Positions 36,401 through 46,943 of a stretch of DNA of 64,000 bases are shown here, in pieces. Location: positions 868,001 to 932,000 of the forward strand of contig NC_018212.1 in assembly GCF_000219625.1 (NCBI RefSeq), given 5' to 3'. Numbering within the stretch: position 1 is the first letter of the stretch; every line of letters starts with the position of its first letter. A program made the translations under genes and the position numbers. Origin of the DNA: Zymoseptoria tritici IPO323 (Eukaryota > Ascomycota > Dothideomycetes > Mycosphaerellales > Mycosphaerellaceae). The notes beneath the pieces are model-generated. The model was not told the origin of the DNA. It searched no databases and was given only the letters and a program-made list of their open reading frames with translations.

Positions 36401-37342
36401 ATGGCAGTGAGTCGCAGAGGGACTTCGCAAAGAAGTATCGTGCTTTGGACAGGTGACTGGACTGCTCGGTGCCGTCTGACGGACGTCGCCGACACTCGCC
36501 AGTCATGTGGAGTGGTGACTGGTGAGGAGGCCTCTTTCTGAAGTACCAAAATTCGCGCAAGTATCGCACCTCGAGACTTGCACCATGACTTACGAACAAG
36601 CCGCGTATGACTTGTTGAGATAGGCAAATGACAGCCTCGGAACGCAAATGCCGCAACGGCAGCAAGTCAAATGCTCTGTGCAGGCCACGTCCTGGGCGGC
36701 CTTGATGTGTGGACATCGACGAAGCAGCTCCACAGAATGCGAACAGCAGCCGCATGACTACCACGAGGCCACAACGGAGTGTACGCCGCCAATGAGAAAA
36801 TGTCGCATCAAGAAGACCACGTACCTGAGCCCACGTGTACTCGCCGAGACCGCCCATCTGATACAATACAGTGATACGCCAGGCACAAGCACGCACTCAC
36901 TGGAAAGAGATCCTGCGTACAAGCGAGCTGTCTCGATAAGGCAATGCGCGACGCCTTATCACATCACATTGACACTTGACAGCAGCGCCGCGACGGCGCC
37001 TCTCGTAGATACTTCAAAGCAATGTAGCGGTGGCTTAGGATGGATGAGGCAGAAAGTCTCCTCGCTTCGCAGGCGGCCGCCCACAATCCTCGAGAGTCGA
37101 CTACCTTACATTGCTTGCATGTCACGATCTTGAACAGGTCAGTCTCTTCAACGGGCCACGCGTGCTTGATGCGAACTGTGGCATGCTCTGTCGAGCAAGG
37201 AGCTCCGCCGCCAATAGCAGTGAGAAGAGACCACGACGGCCCTTGAGGGTCTGCTTGGGTCACAGTCGCTCAGAAGATTTCGTCATATCGCAGGACCTCT
37301 GCTAAGAAAGCCCTAGACCGCGTCTTGACATCTCGTAGCCGG
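33494..37342. other. 3.8-kb gene-poor interval
   Basis: The longest non-transposon stretch without a firm gene. Base composition is ordinary and there is no RIP signature. The one weak candidate is a minus-strand frame at 34736-35002, listed separately. Frames near 35795-36085, 36366-36896 and 36648-37133 show no domain or leader. It could hold non-coding transcripts or a multi-exon gene I cannot resolve. Confidence 0.4.
34736..35002 (-). CDS. Possible Pro/Arg-rich small protein
   Basis: An 88-codon frame starting MTRTIPWIGEAV. It contains a recurring NPRDP(P/G)GG-type motif (MTPNPRDPPGG, EPNPRDPGG, PQPRDPGE). The repeats and in-frame start are suggestive, but low-complexity Pro/Arg frames also arise by chance in GC-rich DNA. 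No signal peptide or known domain. Confidence 0.25.
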   Translation of the reverse strand: MTRTIPWIGEAVQRTEAAPSRPRPPKPPQPRDDGAGRRQHSMTPNPRDPPGGRREPNPRDPGGAIFSTMRGPQRARQRRTPQPRDPGE

Positions 37343-40300
37343 CTAGTCCTTCATCTCCTCATCCTCGTCATCTTCACTGTCATCCTCATCATCGTCCTCC
37401 TCACTATCCTCATCCTCATCCTCGTCCTCCTCGCCCTCCACCTCTTCCAACCCATAATCATCCTCGAAATCCTCCAACGCCTTGCTCTGCACCTCGAACC
37501 CCTCTCCTTTAAACTTCTCCACCATCACCTCCTCCATAATCTTCGAACAAGTAACCACCAAATTCGCCGTCTCCGGCCGAAACAACGGCACCAACCACTT
37601 TCGAATCGCACCTTGCACCTCCTCAGGCGTCACCTTCCCAATCTTCACCAACATCTCCTTCGCATACTCCTTACTCGTACCGTGCATCACCTGCGCCGTG
37701 AAACTCTCATCCGCAGCGGCTCCCATCGTAGCCGCTTCGTCCGCCATCTCGAAGACGATTTCTCCCACCGCCGACTCGAGCGCGAGTTTCTTCAACTCTT
37801 TCGATCCGTTCGCGTACCCTTCCACTTCCGTCCTGCCGGCTACGAAAGCTTTATACGCATCCGGACTGCGCTCGATGGAGAAATATATCTTGCCCAAGTC
37901 CGTCGAGCGGCGAATTGTGGCGCCGTACGCGAGTCCTGTGCCGCGGATGGCGACCCAGAGAGGTCCTTCGACGGCGCGGAGGTAGGCGTTTGCGACGAGT
38001 AGAGCGGGAAGGTCCGAGTGCGTGTAGGTGTCTGGGCCGAGGGCGGTCAGGACGGCGAAGGAGGAGTCGATGGCCGGGATGGGGATGATGTAGGCGGCTG
38101 AGCCGGGCTTCAGGCCGATGAGAGAGATGGTGGGTTTAAGTGCGTCGAGTGGTTGAAGAGGTTGGGAGACGTCGAGGGAGTGGGTGAGGGCGTTCCAGGC
38201 GGTGACTGGTGAGGGAAGTTTGGAGAGGTCGGCGGCGACGTAGGCGCGGAAGTTCTCTGGGCGATGGAGGGTGGAGCAGACGGTTTGGAGTTTGGAGATG
38301 ACCGTTGATGGATCATGTTTGAGGAGTTTGCGCAGGCGCTTGAGGTAGATGGTTTTGGTGAGAGTGTTCATTGCGCGGCGGTTGGCAGTGCGATTAGAGG
38401 AAATCATCGAGTTGACGGCCCAGGCCATGGAGCTGCCATCGCGCTTTTCGCCGGGAATGTCGGCGAGGAGTTTGGTGAGCGAGGCGTGCAGCCTGACGGG
38501 ATCGTGGATGGCGTCGAAGAGTACCGTGCGGATTTTTGCAATCACGCTTTCGTATGATTCTGGCTCAGTCATGACGCAGAGTCCGAGCATTTGTTGGTTG
38601 CCGTATGAAGAGCTGATCCAGTATGAAGTGGTGTCGTTTTCAAGCTCCGAAACGAGATCCTCGAATTCGATGCGTTTGCCATCACGCTGGACTGGTGTGG
38701 TGAACAGGTTGGTGAGGTACAATGCAAGGACGGGTCTGAGCTCGTCAGGCAGCGAGGTTGTGCCAAAGTACAGCTTGATTCGCACGAAGTTGGACGGGAT
38801 ATGCTCGAAGTGAATGAACAGTGGAGAACCGTCGTCTGCTTTGTCGATGATCTGTTGTGCATCATTTTTCAGCTCGCCCATCTTCCGTGCATGTCCTGCT
38901 CGAGCGGTCAAGGTGGAAATGAAGTTGACTGATTCCGTGCTAGGGACGGGAAATTCGTCGAAGAGGGAGTCCGGGATCGTCTTGTGGTTCTCAGCGCTTG
39001 CCTTCTCTAGCTCCTCTGAGAGCTTCTTCAAGCCGTCCTCGCCCAGACGGTCCTGCTGAGCCTTCACACGAGCTTTCTCATCATCCGCGAGTTTCTTGTT
39101 GAGAGCTTTTGATGGCTCGCCAAGAACGGAAACGTGGTGATTGTCCACGAATACCTTGGAGATGACCTCTTTCCATTGTGCTTCGGACCAGCTCTCGAGT
39201 ATATCAAGTTCATTGAGGCTCTCGAGATCCTTGAGGTTTCTTCCATCTCGATGACTGAAGCAGTGGTCTTCGATAAGTGGCTGAGTGAAGAAGTCTTCGG
39301 ACTGCTCAGCCCGCTCCTTGATCTGCCGCCTCTCGCGTTTGAGACAATCGTGCATGTAGGTCAAGTCGAGAGGCTTTGTCACGATCTCCTTGAATAATGC
39401 GATCAACCGTTCGTATACCTTTCTCAACTTCGGTGTCTCGATCGCCGTCATGTCGAACCAAATGGCAACGTCCGGTCTTGTCTCCATTTCGTAGTAGATG
39501 CCGCTGCAAAGATTCTCTCGCTCGACTAGAGTGTTTTCTAGTACACTGATTGGACCGCCGCAAAGATATGCCAGAAGCACTGATACCGCAGCCACACCGA
39601 GCGCATCGTCGCATGATGGTCCGAGATAACCCACGGTAACTTCTCCCATTGTCTCGTCGTCTTCGGGAAATTGTATCGTATCGACCTTGGTCTCATTCAA
39701 TCGCGGTGTAGGCTTTGACTCTACCCATGGCCTCCGAAATGGAGCGTCCAGAGTCGGGACATCATCCACAATCGTAGACTCGAAGTCATCCAGTATCTGC
39801 AGCAGCTCCCGATGATCAATCTCTCCCGTCACGATCACTCGAAGATTCTTTGGCTGATACATCTCCTTGTGGTATGCACGGATGCGATCCGCCGTCAAGA
39901 CTCGCAATTCCTTTGTCATTCCACCAGTCTCGGAGCGAAATCCGTTGCCTTCTGGGTACATCAGAATTCTGCGATGAAGTTCCATGAGATCTCCGGAGGT
40001 GTTTTCTCGGCCTTGCATTTCCGAGTAGACGACACCCGCATCGTGACCGGTGCCATTGACGTGGTGAACTTCAGTATAGCAAGCTGCATCTGTTAAGGTG
40101 GGGACCACAATGTGTTCGAGGTAGACAGGCAAGATCTGTGCGAACCCTTCCCAGCCAGCGGTCTTCAACGAGTATGAAGTGTAGTCCGTGGCAGTGCCCG
40201 CATTTGTTGTTGAGAATGCTCGAGATGAGAGTCTGTCCAGAAGTCCGGTATATTTGTAGCTTTTCGAGCCCATGAAAACCAAATGCTCGAGAGTGTGAGG

Positions 40301-40492
40301 CGAACCACTGTTGTCGTTGATCTCAGTGGCGAGAGCGAATTCGCCTTCGACTTTTGGACCTGCCTTGTCGACGACTGCAATTCGCATGCCAGTACGAGTG
40401 GACTCATATTGGGTGATGCTGACCGGAGCGTAGTCGAGCTTCAATTTTTGGATGGTCTTGAATCGTGGCTCTTGAGCCTTGGAGGCCGGCAT
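37343..40492 (-). CDS. M16 family (pitrilysin/insulinase-like) metallopeptidase
   Basis: An intronless gene of 1049 aa starting at MPASKAQEPRFKTIQKLKLDY; an in-frame Met 30 codons upstream is less likely. The inverted zinc motif HTLEH (HxxEH) lies near residues 66-70, within NSGSPHTLEHLVFMGS. A distal Glu-bearing helix fits the M16 fold. Four M16-type modules are spread over the length, and the protein ends in a long Asp/Glu tail (EEDEDEDEDSEEDDDED). It most resembles the eukaryotic cytosolic M16C-like group that includes yeast YOL098C (Sdd3). It probably degrades peptides; the substrate is unknown. No mitochondrial presequence is evident. Confidence 0.87.
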   Translation of the reverse strand: MPASKAQEPRFKTIQKLKLDYAPVSITQYESTRTGMRIAVVDKAGPKVEGEFALATEINDNSGSPHTLEHLVFMGSKSYKYTGLLDRLSSRAFSTTNAGTATDYTSYSLKTAGWEGFAQILPVYLEHIVVPTLTDAACYTEVHHVNGTGHDAGVVYSEMQGRENTSGDLMELHRRILMYPEGNGFRSETGGMTKELRVLTADRIRAYHKEMYQPKNLRVIVTGEIDHRELLQILDDFESTIVDDVPTLDAPFRRPWVESKPTPRLNETKVDTIQFPEDDETMGEVTVGYLGPSCDDALGVAAVSVLLAYLCGGPISVLENTLVERENLCSGIYYEMETRPDVAIWFDMTAIETPKLRKVYERLIALFKEIVTKPLDLTYMHDCLKRERRQIKERAEQSEDFFTQPLIEDHCFSHRDGRNLKDLESLNELDILESWSEAQWKEVISKVFVDNHHVSVLGEPSKALNKKLADDEKARVKAQQDRLGEDGLKKLSEELEKASAENHKTIPDSLFDEFPVPSTESVNFISTLTARAGHARKMGELKNDAQQIIDKADDGSPLFIHFEHIPSNFVRIKLYFGTTSLPDELRPVLALYLTNLFTTPVQRDGKRIEFEDLVSELENDTTSYWISSSYGNQQMLGLCVMTEPESYESVIAKIRTVLFDAIHDPVRLHASLTKLLADIPGEKRDGSSMAWAVNSMISSNRTANRRAMNTLTKTIYLKRLRKLLKHDPSTVISKLQTVCSTLHRPENFRAYVAADLSKLPSPVTAWNALTHSLDVSQPLQPLDALKPTISLIGLKPGSAAYIIPIPAIDSSFAVLTALGPDTYTHSDLPALLVANAYLRAVEGPLWVAIRGTGLAYGATIRRSTDLGKIYFSIERSPDAYKAFVAGRTEVEGYANGSKELKKLALESAVGEIVFEMADEAATMGAAADESFTAQVMHGTSKEYAKEMLVKIGKVTPEEVQGAIRKWLVPLFRPETANLVVTCSKIMEEVMVEKFKGEGFEVQSKALEDFEDDYGLEEVEGEEDEDEDEDSEEDDDEDDSEDDEDEEMKD

Positions 40493-41205
40493 CTTGAACG
40501 TTTCGAGAAGCAATGCGCGGAGACGTTGCTGATGTGTTGTATACGAGCCAAGAATATCTTCTGAAGCTGTGGGAGATATCACAATCTCTGATCAGTGCGG
40601 CCTGAAGTAATGAAGGTGAAGTGTCTGGTGCTTCGTTTCTCAAGCCGAAATATCCATGAATGTGTAGATACTAAATGTGTGCCTTAGGCATGAACAACAA
40701 CTCCTTCTTGTCAACCACTGAGAAACCATTTGAATATACAACACGGAGCAAGTGTCTGCTGAGAGCAATAGTGACGTCTTCACAATGTTCCACGGTGTCA
40801 TCTCGACCTTTTCCTGAGTATACCGATCGAGATGCATCGGGCGGACGAAGGTGAAAAGTGCATCAAATAGGCAAGTCATACGAAGCACTAGGTTCCATGC
40901 CTTGACAGGTACCGGCGGGCGTTGAACATGAGATCCTGCCAAAAGGTCAGCCACCGAGTGATTTTGGCGCATGCTGGAATTGGCCCTCAATCATGCAAGC
41001 CTCATCTGCTTTCCATTCATCCCATAGACCTTACCATTCCATCAACATCGCCATCAATCGCCCATTAACATCTCCCTCATCAATGTGTATACCAACCCAA
41101 TGTGGATACCGTGATTGATTGATGGGCATGATATCATTTCCTGCTATATCTGCTACTCCGGCTGTACGTTTCGCGCGCTGAGCGTCGCGACTGTGCGCAG
41201 CAATC
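40493..41205. other. Divergent promoter interval
   Basis: This separates the M16 peptidase gene (minus) from the Ies1 gene (plus). No gene is supported. The 41000-41110 stretch is rich in ATCA/CATC simple sequence. Confidence 0.4.
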
Positions 41206-43842
41206 ATGAGCGCTCTCTCCCATATTCTCGCGCCCGACCTGGACGTGGAAATGGACAGTCGACGGCCGGATCAACCACCTTCATTTCCTCCACCTCCGCC
41301 GCCAGCTGCGGCAGATGCCACGCCAATGGCCACGGTCGCACCAACGACACTTCCACCTCCCGAACATCTCGAAGACGACGATGGCGCTTCTGCTAACAAT
41401 ACCGTCGGCACGCCGCGAGCAGAGCATGGAGGAGACGAGCCCATGTACACATCCACAACAACTAGTCTACGTCGCAACGCAAACGGAGCGACATCCTCTG
41501 TCTATTCAGGGAACAAGATCCGACATTTGAAGAAAGAGGACGGAATACCACTATGGCGAAAGGACATCCAATACGACTTCTTGAAGCTGGTCTTCTTCGA
41601 TCAGACCAAATGCTTCACCAAATTCAGCGATGGCACGAATGGTCACACTTTCGCGGACATATACATTGATGCAATGGCCAAGAGCAGCAAGTGCAGCAAG
41701 ATCTTGAAGGAGAAGCTATTGCAGGATCAAGATGGCGCGATCAGCATGGCTATGGTATGCTTGTTGGTCAATGTTGGTAGAATGAACACGACCTTGAATT
41801 GTGAGAGACAGTGCCCTGCTCCTGGTCTCGATCTGAGCTGACATGTTCCAGTCTTTCCTGAGATGCGAGCCCAGCTACGTACATATCACTCGATCCCAGC
41901 CCTACAGGCGCACCAAGACCCGAACGCCTACAAGCAGTTGCAAGACGCTCCACGACTGAAGTCCATCCTCAAAGGCGCGACCGAAGACGAACCGCAACCA
42001 GCGACGATGGATGAGATTAAAGCCGCATCCAGACCTCGGACCAATCCCGTCAACCTGATCTTCGTGATGAGCCAGTACGCGCCGAAGATCAGTGAGCTTC
42101 ACTTTCCACCACCACGAGACTTCTTCGACCTGGTCATGCGATCCAGCTTGGGGAGTGTGAGTCGCGCCAAGGCATTCTTGTGGTTGATTTGGTGGTACCT
42201 TGAGAGTGATTTCACAAAAGAGGACGCCGAGCGGAACCCGTTTGGTCCAGGACAGTTCGACCCGGCGGATGAGGGTGCGGATGCGTTGCCGGTCAAAGTG
42301 CCGACATTGGAGAGCTTGACAGAAGAGCAGGCGGCGGAGGAAAACGTGGACACCGAGGAAGAGAAGCATTTTGGAGAAGTCAAAAGGAAGGAGCGGATCG
42401 CGATACTTGCCAGTGAACCTAGTCCCGCAATGACTGCTCTCAAGCGCGCGCGGAAGGAGAAGGGCTTGACAACCGGACATGGAGTGCATGCGAGTGACGA
42501 TGAAGGAAGCGAAGTGGGCAGCTATCATAGAGGCATGATGCCCGCATCTGTCGGAAAGATGTCTACTCTCCACCTCGAGACTGCTAGCGACTACACTCGA
42601 TCGCCCTCTCCAGCCGGAAGCCGTGGCTTTCAACCAATCAACAACAAACCCGTCAGCGATATGCGCATCGACAACATGCTCAACAGCGACGACGTTGCTC
42701 CTGACCCATCCTCGCCACAAGCAGTCCCAGAATTTCCGGCACCATCTGTTAAGAAGGGGCCTGGGCGAGGGAACTGGCGCCGCAATAAGACCAAAGACGC
42801 TGCATCATCCTCCCGCACTGCTCAAGAAGGTCATCATATTCCTCTCCTCCCCGCTACCGGCCAGATTGACTTCATCAATGATGCTCCTTCCTCCAGCGCT
42901 TTCCACTACAACTCCAACAAAATGCCCGTTTCTCCAACCCAATCTCAGACCATCTCCGGATTCGCCCGGGACCATATCCCTACGCCCTCATACCAAGCCC
43001 AAAAACGCCACCGCGGCGTCACTCAGCACCAATCCGCGGTCATGACACATCGCAAACAGCAGATCGACTACACACTCGACCGCCGCATCAGGAAAGCACA
43101 CGTTGCATTCCGGAATACCAGGGAATCGGAGTCGGCGATCGTTCGTGCGTGGAAGAGGATTCGGGCTTTACCGCTTGATTATGACTCGGAAGAAGAGGGC
43201 ATTCGCGTGAGGAAAGCGAGGGAGAGGGCGGACAAGACGGACGATGAATGGCGAAGCGGTGTGCATCGGGGCGGAAAGGAGAACGACGACTTTCTTGACA
43301 ATGTGGATCTGTGGCGAAGGCCAAGAGTGCTCTTAGCGGGCTTTGTCAAAATCCCAGGCGAACCTACGGATGTGGGAGAGGAGGTGCGGAGTCTGGCACA
43401 GAGCTTTCGAAAGGCGAGTCGCAGGTTGCAGAGATGGGGTGAGACGGGTCTGCCTGGCCAGGCGGTGATCACGAGGAGGGCGACGCTCGATCGAGGAGGG
43501 AGTCGGCGGGACCGGAATGAGAGTTTCGATCTCGAAGACGATGAACGAATGCCAGCGCCGCCAGTTGCGGTTAAGGCAGGATCGAAGCGGAGAAGGAGCG
43601 CGAAGGCGCAGCCTGGACCGAGGAAAGCTAGGAGGAGCGTCAAGAGGGAGAGTGTGGCCCAGGAGCCACAGCCTGAGCTGGAGGAGGTTTACGAGCATGA
43701 TGGTGCAGGCGGTGTGGGAGGGATCAATGGTGGTCAAGGAGCAGCGGAATTGGACGATGACGATCGTGAGATGCTCGGCGAGGTGGACGCGGATGAAAGT
43801 GAGGAGGACGGAGATGGAGACGAGATGGATGTTGATGATTGA
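41206..43842 (+). CDS. IES1: INO80 chromatin-remodelling complex subunit Ies1
   Basis: Model: 41206-41800, 41852-43842, 861 aa, with one 51-bp intron. Nuclear. The signature of the Ino eighty subunit 1 family is clear: KKEDGIPLWRKDIQYDFLKLVFFDQTKCFT and DGAISMAMVCLLVNVGRMNTTLNFFPEMRAQLRTYHSIP. The second phrase is rebuilt exactly across the splice. SRAKAFLWLIWWYLE and NPFGPGQ follow further on. The C-terminal half is disordered and charged, with nuclear-signal-like Lys/Arg clusters (GSKRRRSAKA, KARRSVKRE) and an acidic tail. Confidence 0.88.
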
Positions 43843-44166
43843 TTGCCAGGGTTGAGGTTGAGCTTCGGACCACGATGCTTTGTATACACAGAACGAAGCG
43901 GAACACAGTATGGGAGAATCACAGGACGTACAATGCTCTTTTGACATGGGAGACACTCCAACCGCAAGACGATCATTCGGCGCCAAGGCAGAGTAGCGCA
44001 TGTGTTCCGCTCTCAAGTTACACCACCAAGGACATTTTCACGCTGCACTGACAACCTCACAGGACAAACGAAAACAACAACATTTCAACAAATTGCTTCT
44101 TCATCACAGGTGCGCGACTCGATATTGCGCAACCTCGTTCGCTTGCTGACACTCGTCTCGGCCAAA
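43843..44166. other. Short intergenic region
   Basis: The Ies1 3' flank and promoter of the next small gene. Nothing notable. Confidence 0.4.
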
Positions 44167-44742
44167 ATGTCTACCATCAACATCACCGCCGCTATCCCTC
44201 TGTCAGCAATCGCAGCTCTCAAAGACCCATCCTCCGACCTCGCTTCCAAACAGGCCGCCCTATCCGTCACCTCGACCGCGGTCCTCGAAGCCATCAGCGC
44301 TCTGCCCTACGACATTGCGACTCACACCATCACCGAGCAGCCATCGGCGCAATCTCCGCTCGCGCACACTCCTTCCAAGTCCGCCGCCTACGCCAGCAAG
44401 CAGACCCACCTGTCCGACCACGACGGCTTCACAGTCACAGTCATCCACCGCGCTGATACGAAGCCGGCTGCGGTACTGCAAGTCCACGAGTCCACTACGG
44501 TGAAGCAATTGACCGGCTTGATCGAGGAGGCTTGTGAGGTGTCGAAGTATGCGCAGTTCTTGGTGTGGAACCATCGGTGCTTTTATGATGGGCAGAGGGG
44601 AGGTTATGATGAAGGGAGGACGTTGGGAGAGGTGAGTTCTTGTATGAGGGTGGTTGGAGGATGTGGAAGGACTGAGCTGACAATGACATAGGTTGGGATG
44701 AGCGATGAGGACGGCAGGGTTACGCTTGTTTATCAGCTTTGA
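44167..44742 (+). CDS. Unknown small protein, ubiquitin-fold-like C-terminus
   Basis: Model: 44167-44631, 44692-44742 (60-bp intron, phase 0), 171 aa. The N-terminal half is Ala/Ser-rich (ALKDPSSDLASKQAALSV). The C-terminal half reads like a beta-grasp/ubiquitin-like domain: FTVTVIHRADTKPAAVLQVH, then a helix TVKQLTGLIEEAC, then FLVWNHRCFYDGQRGG, RTLGEVGMSDEDGRVTLVYQL. The final RTLGEVGMxDE..VTLVY matches how ubiquitin-like folds close. No specific family is recognised. No leader or membrane segment. Confidence 0.7.
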
Positions 44743-46134
44743 GCTGGAGGATAGTGGCAATCGTTCTCGCGCCAGAGGATCAGGTGTGTATTGCGAGCGA
44801 GAGAAAGAATGACTGAAATACACAAAAAGTTGGTTTGGCAGACTAACGATGCTGCAATGATCCAAGCTGTTGCGAGCTGGATTTGCCTCGGTCGACATTT
44901 CCATGTTGGTCAGGAACTGCGAGGCGAACAAAATGAAAAAGCTCCGACCTGAAAAACGCTCTGCTCGCGTCCTCCACCTCCGCTCATTCTCACCTTTCCG
45001 TTCCCACTTTTTTCTCCACCATCCAAAAGCGCCGCGTCGAGAGCCACGAGTTTCCGGAAGGAAGTGTGCCGCACGAAACGACGCTCGAGTCCATGAGAAG
45101 ATTTTATGGCGGGCACATAACACAAAGCATTCGTGGGCACTACCAATAGCACATGTTCTGGTACGGAGCATAAGGACCTGACGCGGCGGAAGCGCAGACA
45201 GCGACGAGGCGGAGGGTGGAGGCGACAATCGAGGTCCGTATGGATGAAGGTGTCATCTCTGTCCAAGTTGCCGACTCCCACGGCGTGTGAGCGCACCGGA
45301 CGGGTCGCCTTGTTTCCCAGGCACAAGGACATGCCCAGGGACGGATCGAGAGGTCAAGGATATTCTAATATCTCCATTAGCCAATTTCGTCTACTGCGCT
45401 GCAAGTAAGCAGAGGAACGAGGAAGTGGAGGATCTGGATATCGCACTGGCCTGTTCCGCGGCAATCGGTGTCCACACGGAGAAGGACAGCCAAATAGGCG
45501 TGCAAGTACGTGGACAAGCACCTTAGCAAGACAACTTAAAGGGCGTACAAGGAGGCGTACGAGTACGAGGACAGGTAGTTTAGCAGTACGGCCAAACAGG
45601 CGTACAGGTAGGCGTGCCACTAGGCGGCCAAGTAGACGCACAGGTCATCTAGCAGTACGGCCAAAAATGTTGCATGTACGTGTGCAAGTAGCGCGGCATG
45701 TTCGCCAAGCAGGCGTGGATGGACGAGAGATGGTGGGATCAAGCCTTGGGCGAAGCTGTGGAAACACCTGGTGATAAGGAGTGATTGTATTGAGGAGTCA
45801 GTTGTTTCGTCCTACGACTGGTCCACATTCTCCCCTTCACTAGTCCTGTCCCAACTTGAAGCGACAAGGTCCCGCGCGGCACGAGTCGAATGATTGAACT
45901 GCCATCACAAAGTTTCCGTACTGTGCTGTCGCTACAGAAAAAGCCTCTGATCGATCAAGTCTCGTGCCAACAAGCCGCTCTCCCGCACTGCTGCCTCCTC
46001 ATGTTTTCCACTTGCTAATCCGTGCTCGGACAATTGACCTGAAGTCCAGGTTTGGCCGCATCATCGTACGTGCAACCACCGGGCAAAGGATCGAGCTGAT
46101 AGTCGAGGCACTATTGTTCACGAGTGACAAGAAA
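44743..46134. other. Intergenic with degenerate repeats
   Basis: No gene is supported. The stretch 45480-45720 holds diverged short repeats, listed separately. A minus-strand frame over it (45354-45641) is Leu/Arg/Val-periodic because of the repeats and is not called. Confidence 0.45.
45480..45720. repeat. Diverged tandem repeats (AGGCGT / GCAGTACGGCCAAA)
   Basis: The phrases AGCAGTACGGCCAAA and AGGCGTAC/AGGCGTGC recur several times within about 240 bp, for example near 45575-45595 and 45650-45665. The unit is loosely 60-80 bp with many substitutions, an old minisatellite. Confidence 0.6.
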
Positions 46135-46383
46135 TCAGTCCCACGAGTCGTCGCAAGGAAAGGCAAAGAAGTCGTTGCTGGCGATTCCACGTACCGAACC
46201 ATAGTCGCAGAACAAGATATCCCCGTTTCCGAGTCTGCACCCTCCGTTGAGCGGGTCGTTTGTGTAACTGCACACTCCCACTTGAATCGCAATCGGCGCG
46301 CGATCATTGAGCGGTGTCCCGGCGACAGTGGAGGTGAGGAGAAGGGTCGCTAGCAGCAGCGAAGTTGGTTTGGTCGTCGGCAT
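46135..46383 (-). CDS. Small secreted cysteine-containing protein
   Basis: An intronless gene of 82 aa starting at MPTTKPTSLLLATLLLTSTVAG, a typical signal peptide. The mature part of about 60 aa has four cysteines (VGVCSY, GGCRLG, LFCDYG, FPCDD), enough for two disulphides, and an acidic C-terminus (CDDSWD). The frame is open 73 codons upstream, but only this Met gives a leader. Size and composition fit a secreted effector-like or surface protein of unknown role. It is converging on no partner; its nearest neighbour is the P450 that ends at 46944. Confidence 0.65.
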   Translation of the reverse strand: MPTTKPTSLLLATLLLTSTVAGTPLNDRAPIAIQVGVCSYTNDPLNGGCRLGNGDILFCDYGSVRGIASNDFFAFPCDDSWD

Positions 46384-46943
46384 GCTTGAGGACGAGAGTG
46401 AACGAAGGTTGTTGATGGAGTGCTGTCGAGCTTTGGGAGAAGCTATTGCAAGAATTGCACGAGAACTGAACTCCCTTTGGGCGAGGACCAACCTTTTAAC
46501 ATGCACCGGCGAAGGATGCTTGACTCCTCTTTCTCCATTCAGCCATGGAACCGCAACATCAACTGCGTATGCAAGACGCGGAGGAGTCTCTCGGACGACC
46601 AATGATCACGGCATCAGCAACAACGTGCAACTTTCATCTATTACCTGCGGTCATGCTGGGATATCCCGGGCATCGGAATGCTGTCTTCTCCTCACTTCTG
46701 CAATCCTGTAGGAGCAATGCTACGTCTTGGCGTATTAGGACATGAAGACGACGACTCGTGCAGGACGTGGAAATGCAAGATGATGAGCAGGTTTTCATTG
46801 AATGACGGGATGCGGTTTCGGGGTGATGCCCGTAGGCAATAGATCGATCGCTTCTCACGTCCTGATTGGTGTGAGCTTCACTTTGAGCGGCCGTAGTTGC
46901 CACAGAACCTGAGACAAAGTCAGCAAAGAGGTCTCAGACGGCA
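46384..46943. other. Intergenic
   Basis: The promoter of the small secreted protein gene and the 3' flank of the second P450. Nothing else is seen. Confidence 0.4.

Noticed and set aside
37325..38002. 225-codon Leu/Ile/His-rich plus-strand frame
   Set aside because: It is the complement of the acidic tail and C-terminus of the M16 peptidase gene.
45354..45641. Leu/Val/Arg-periodic minus-strand frame
   Set aside because: The periodicity is created by the underlying degenerate tandem repeats and not by selection for protein.
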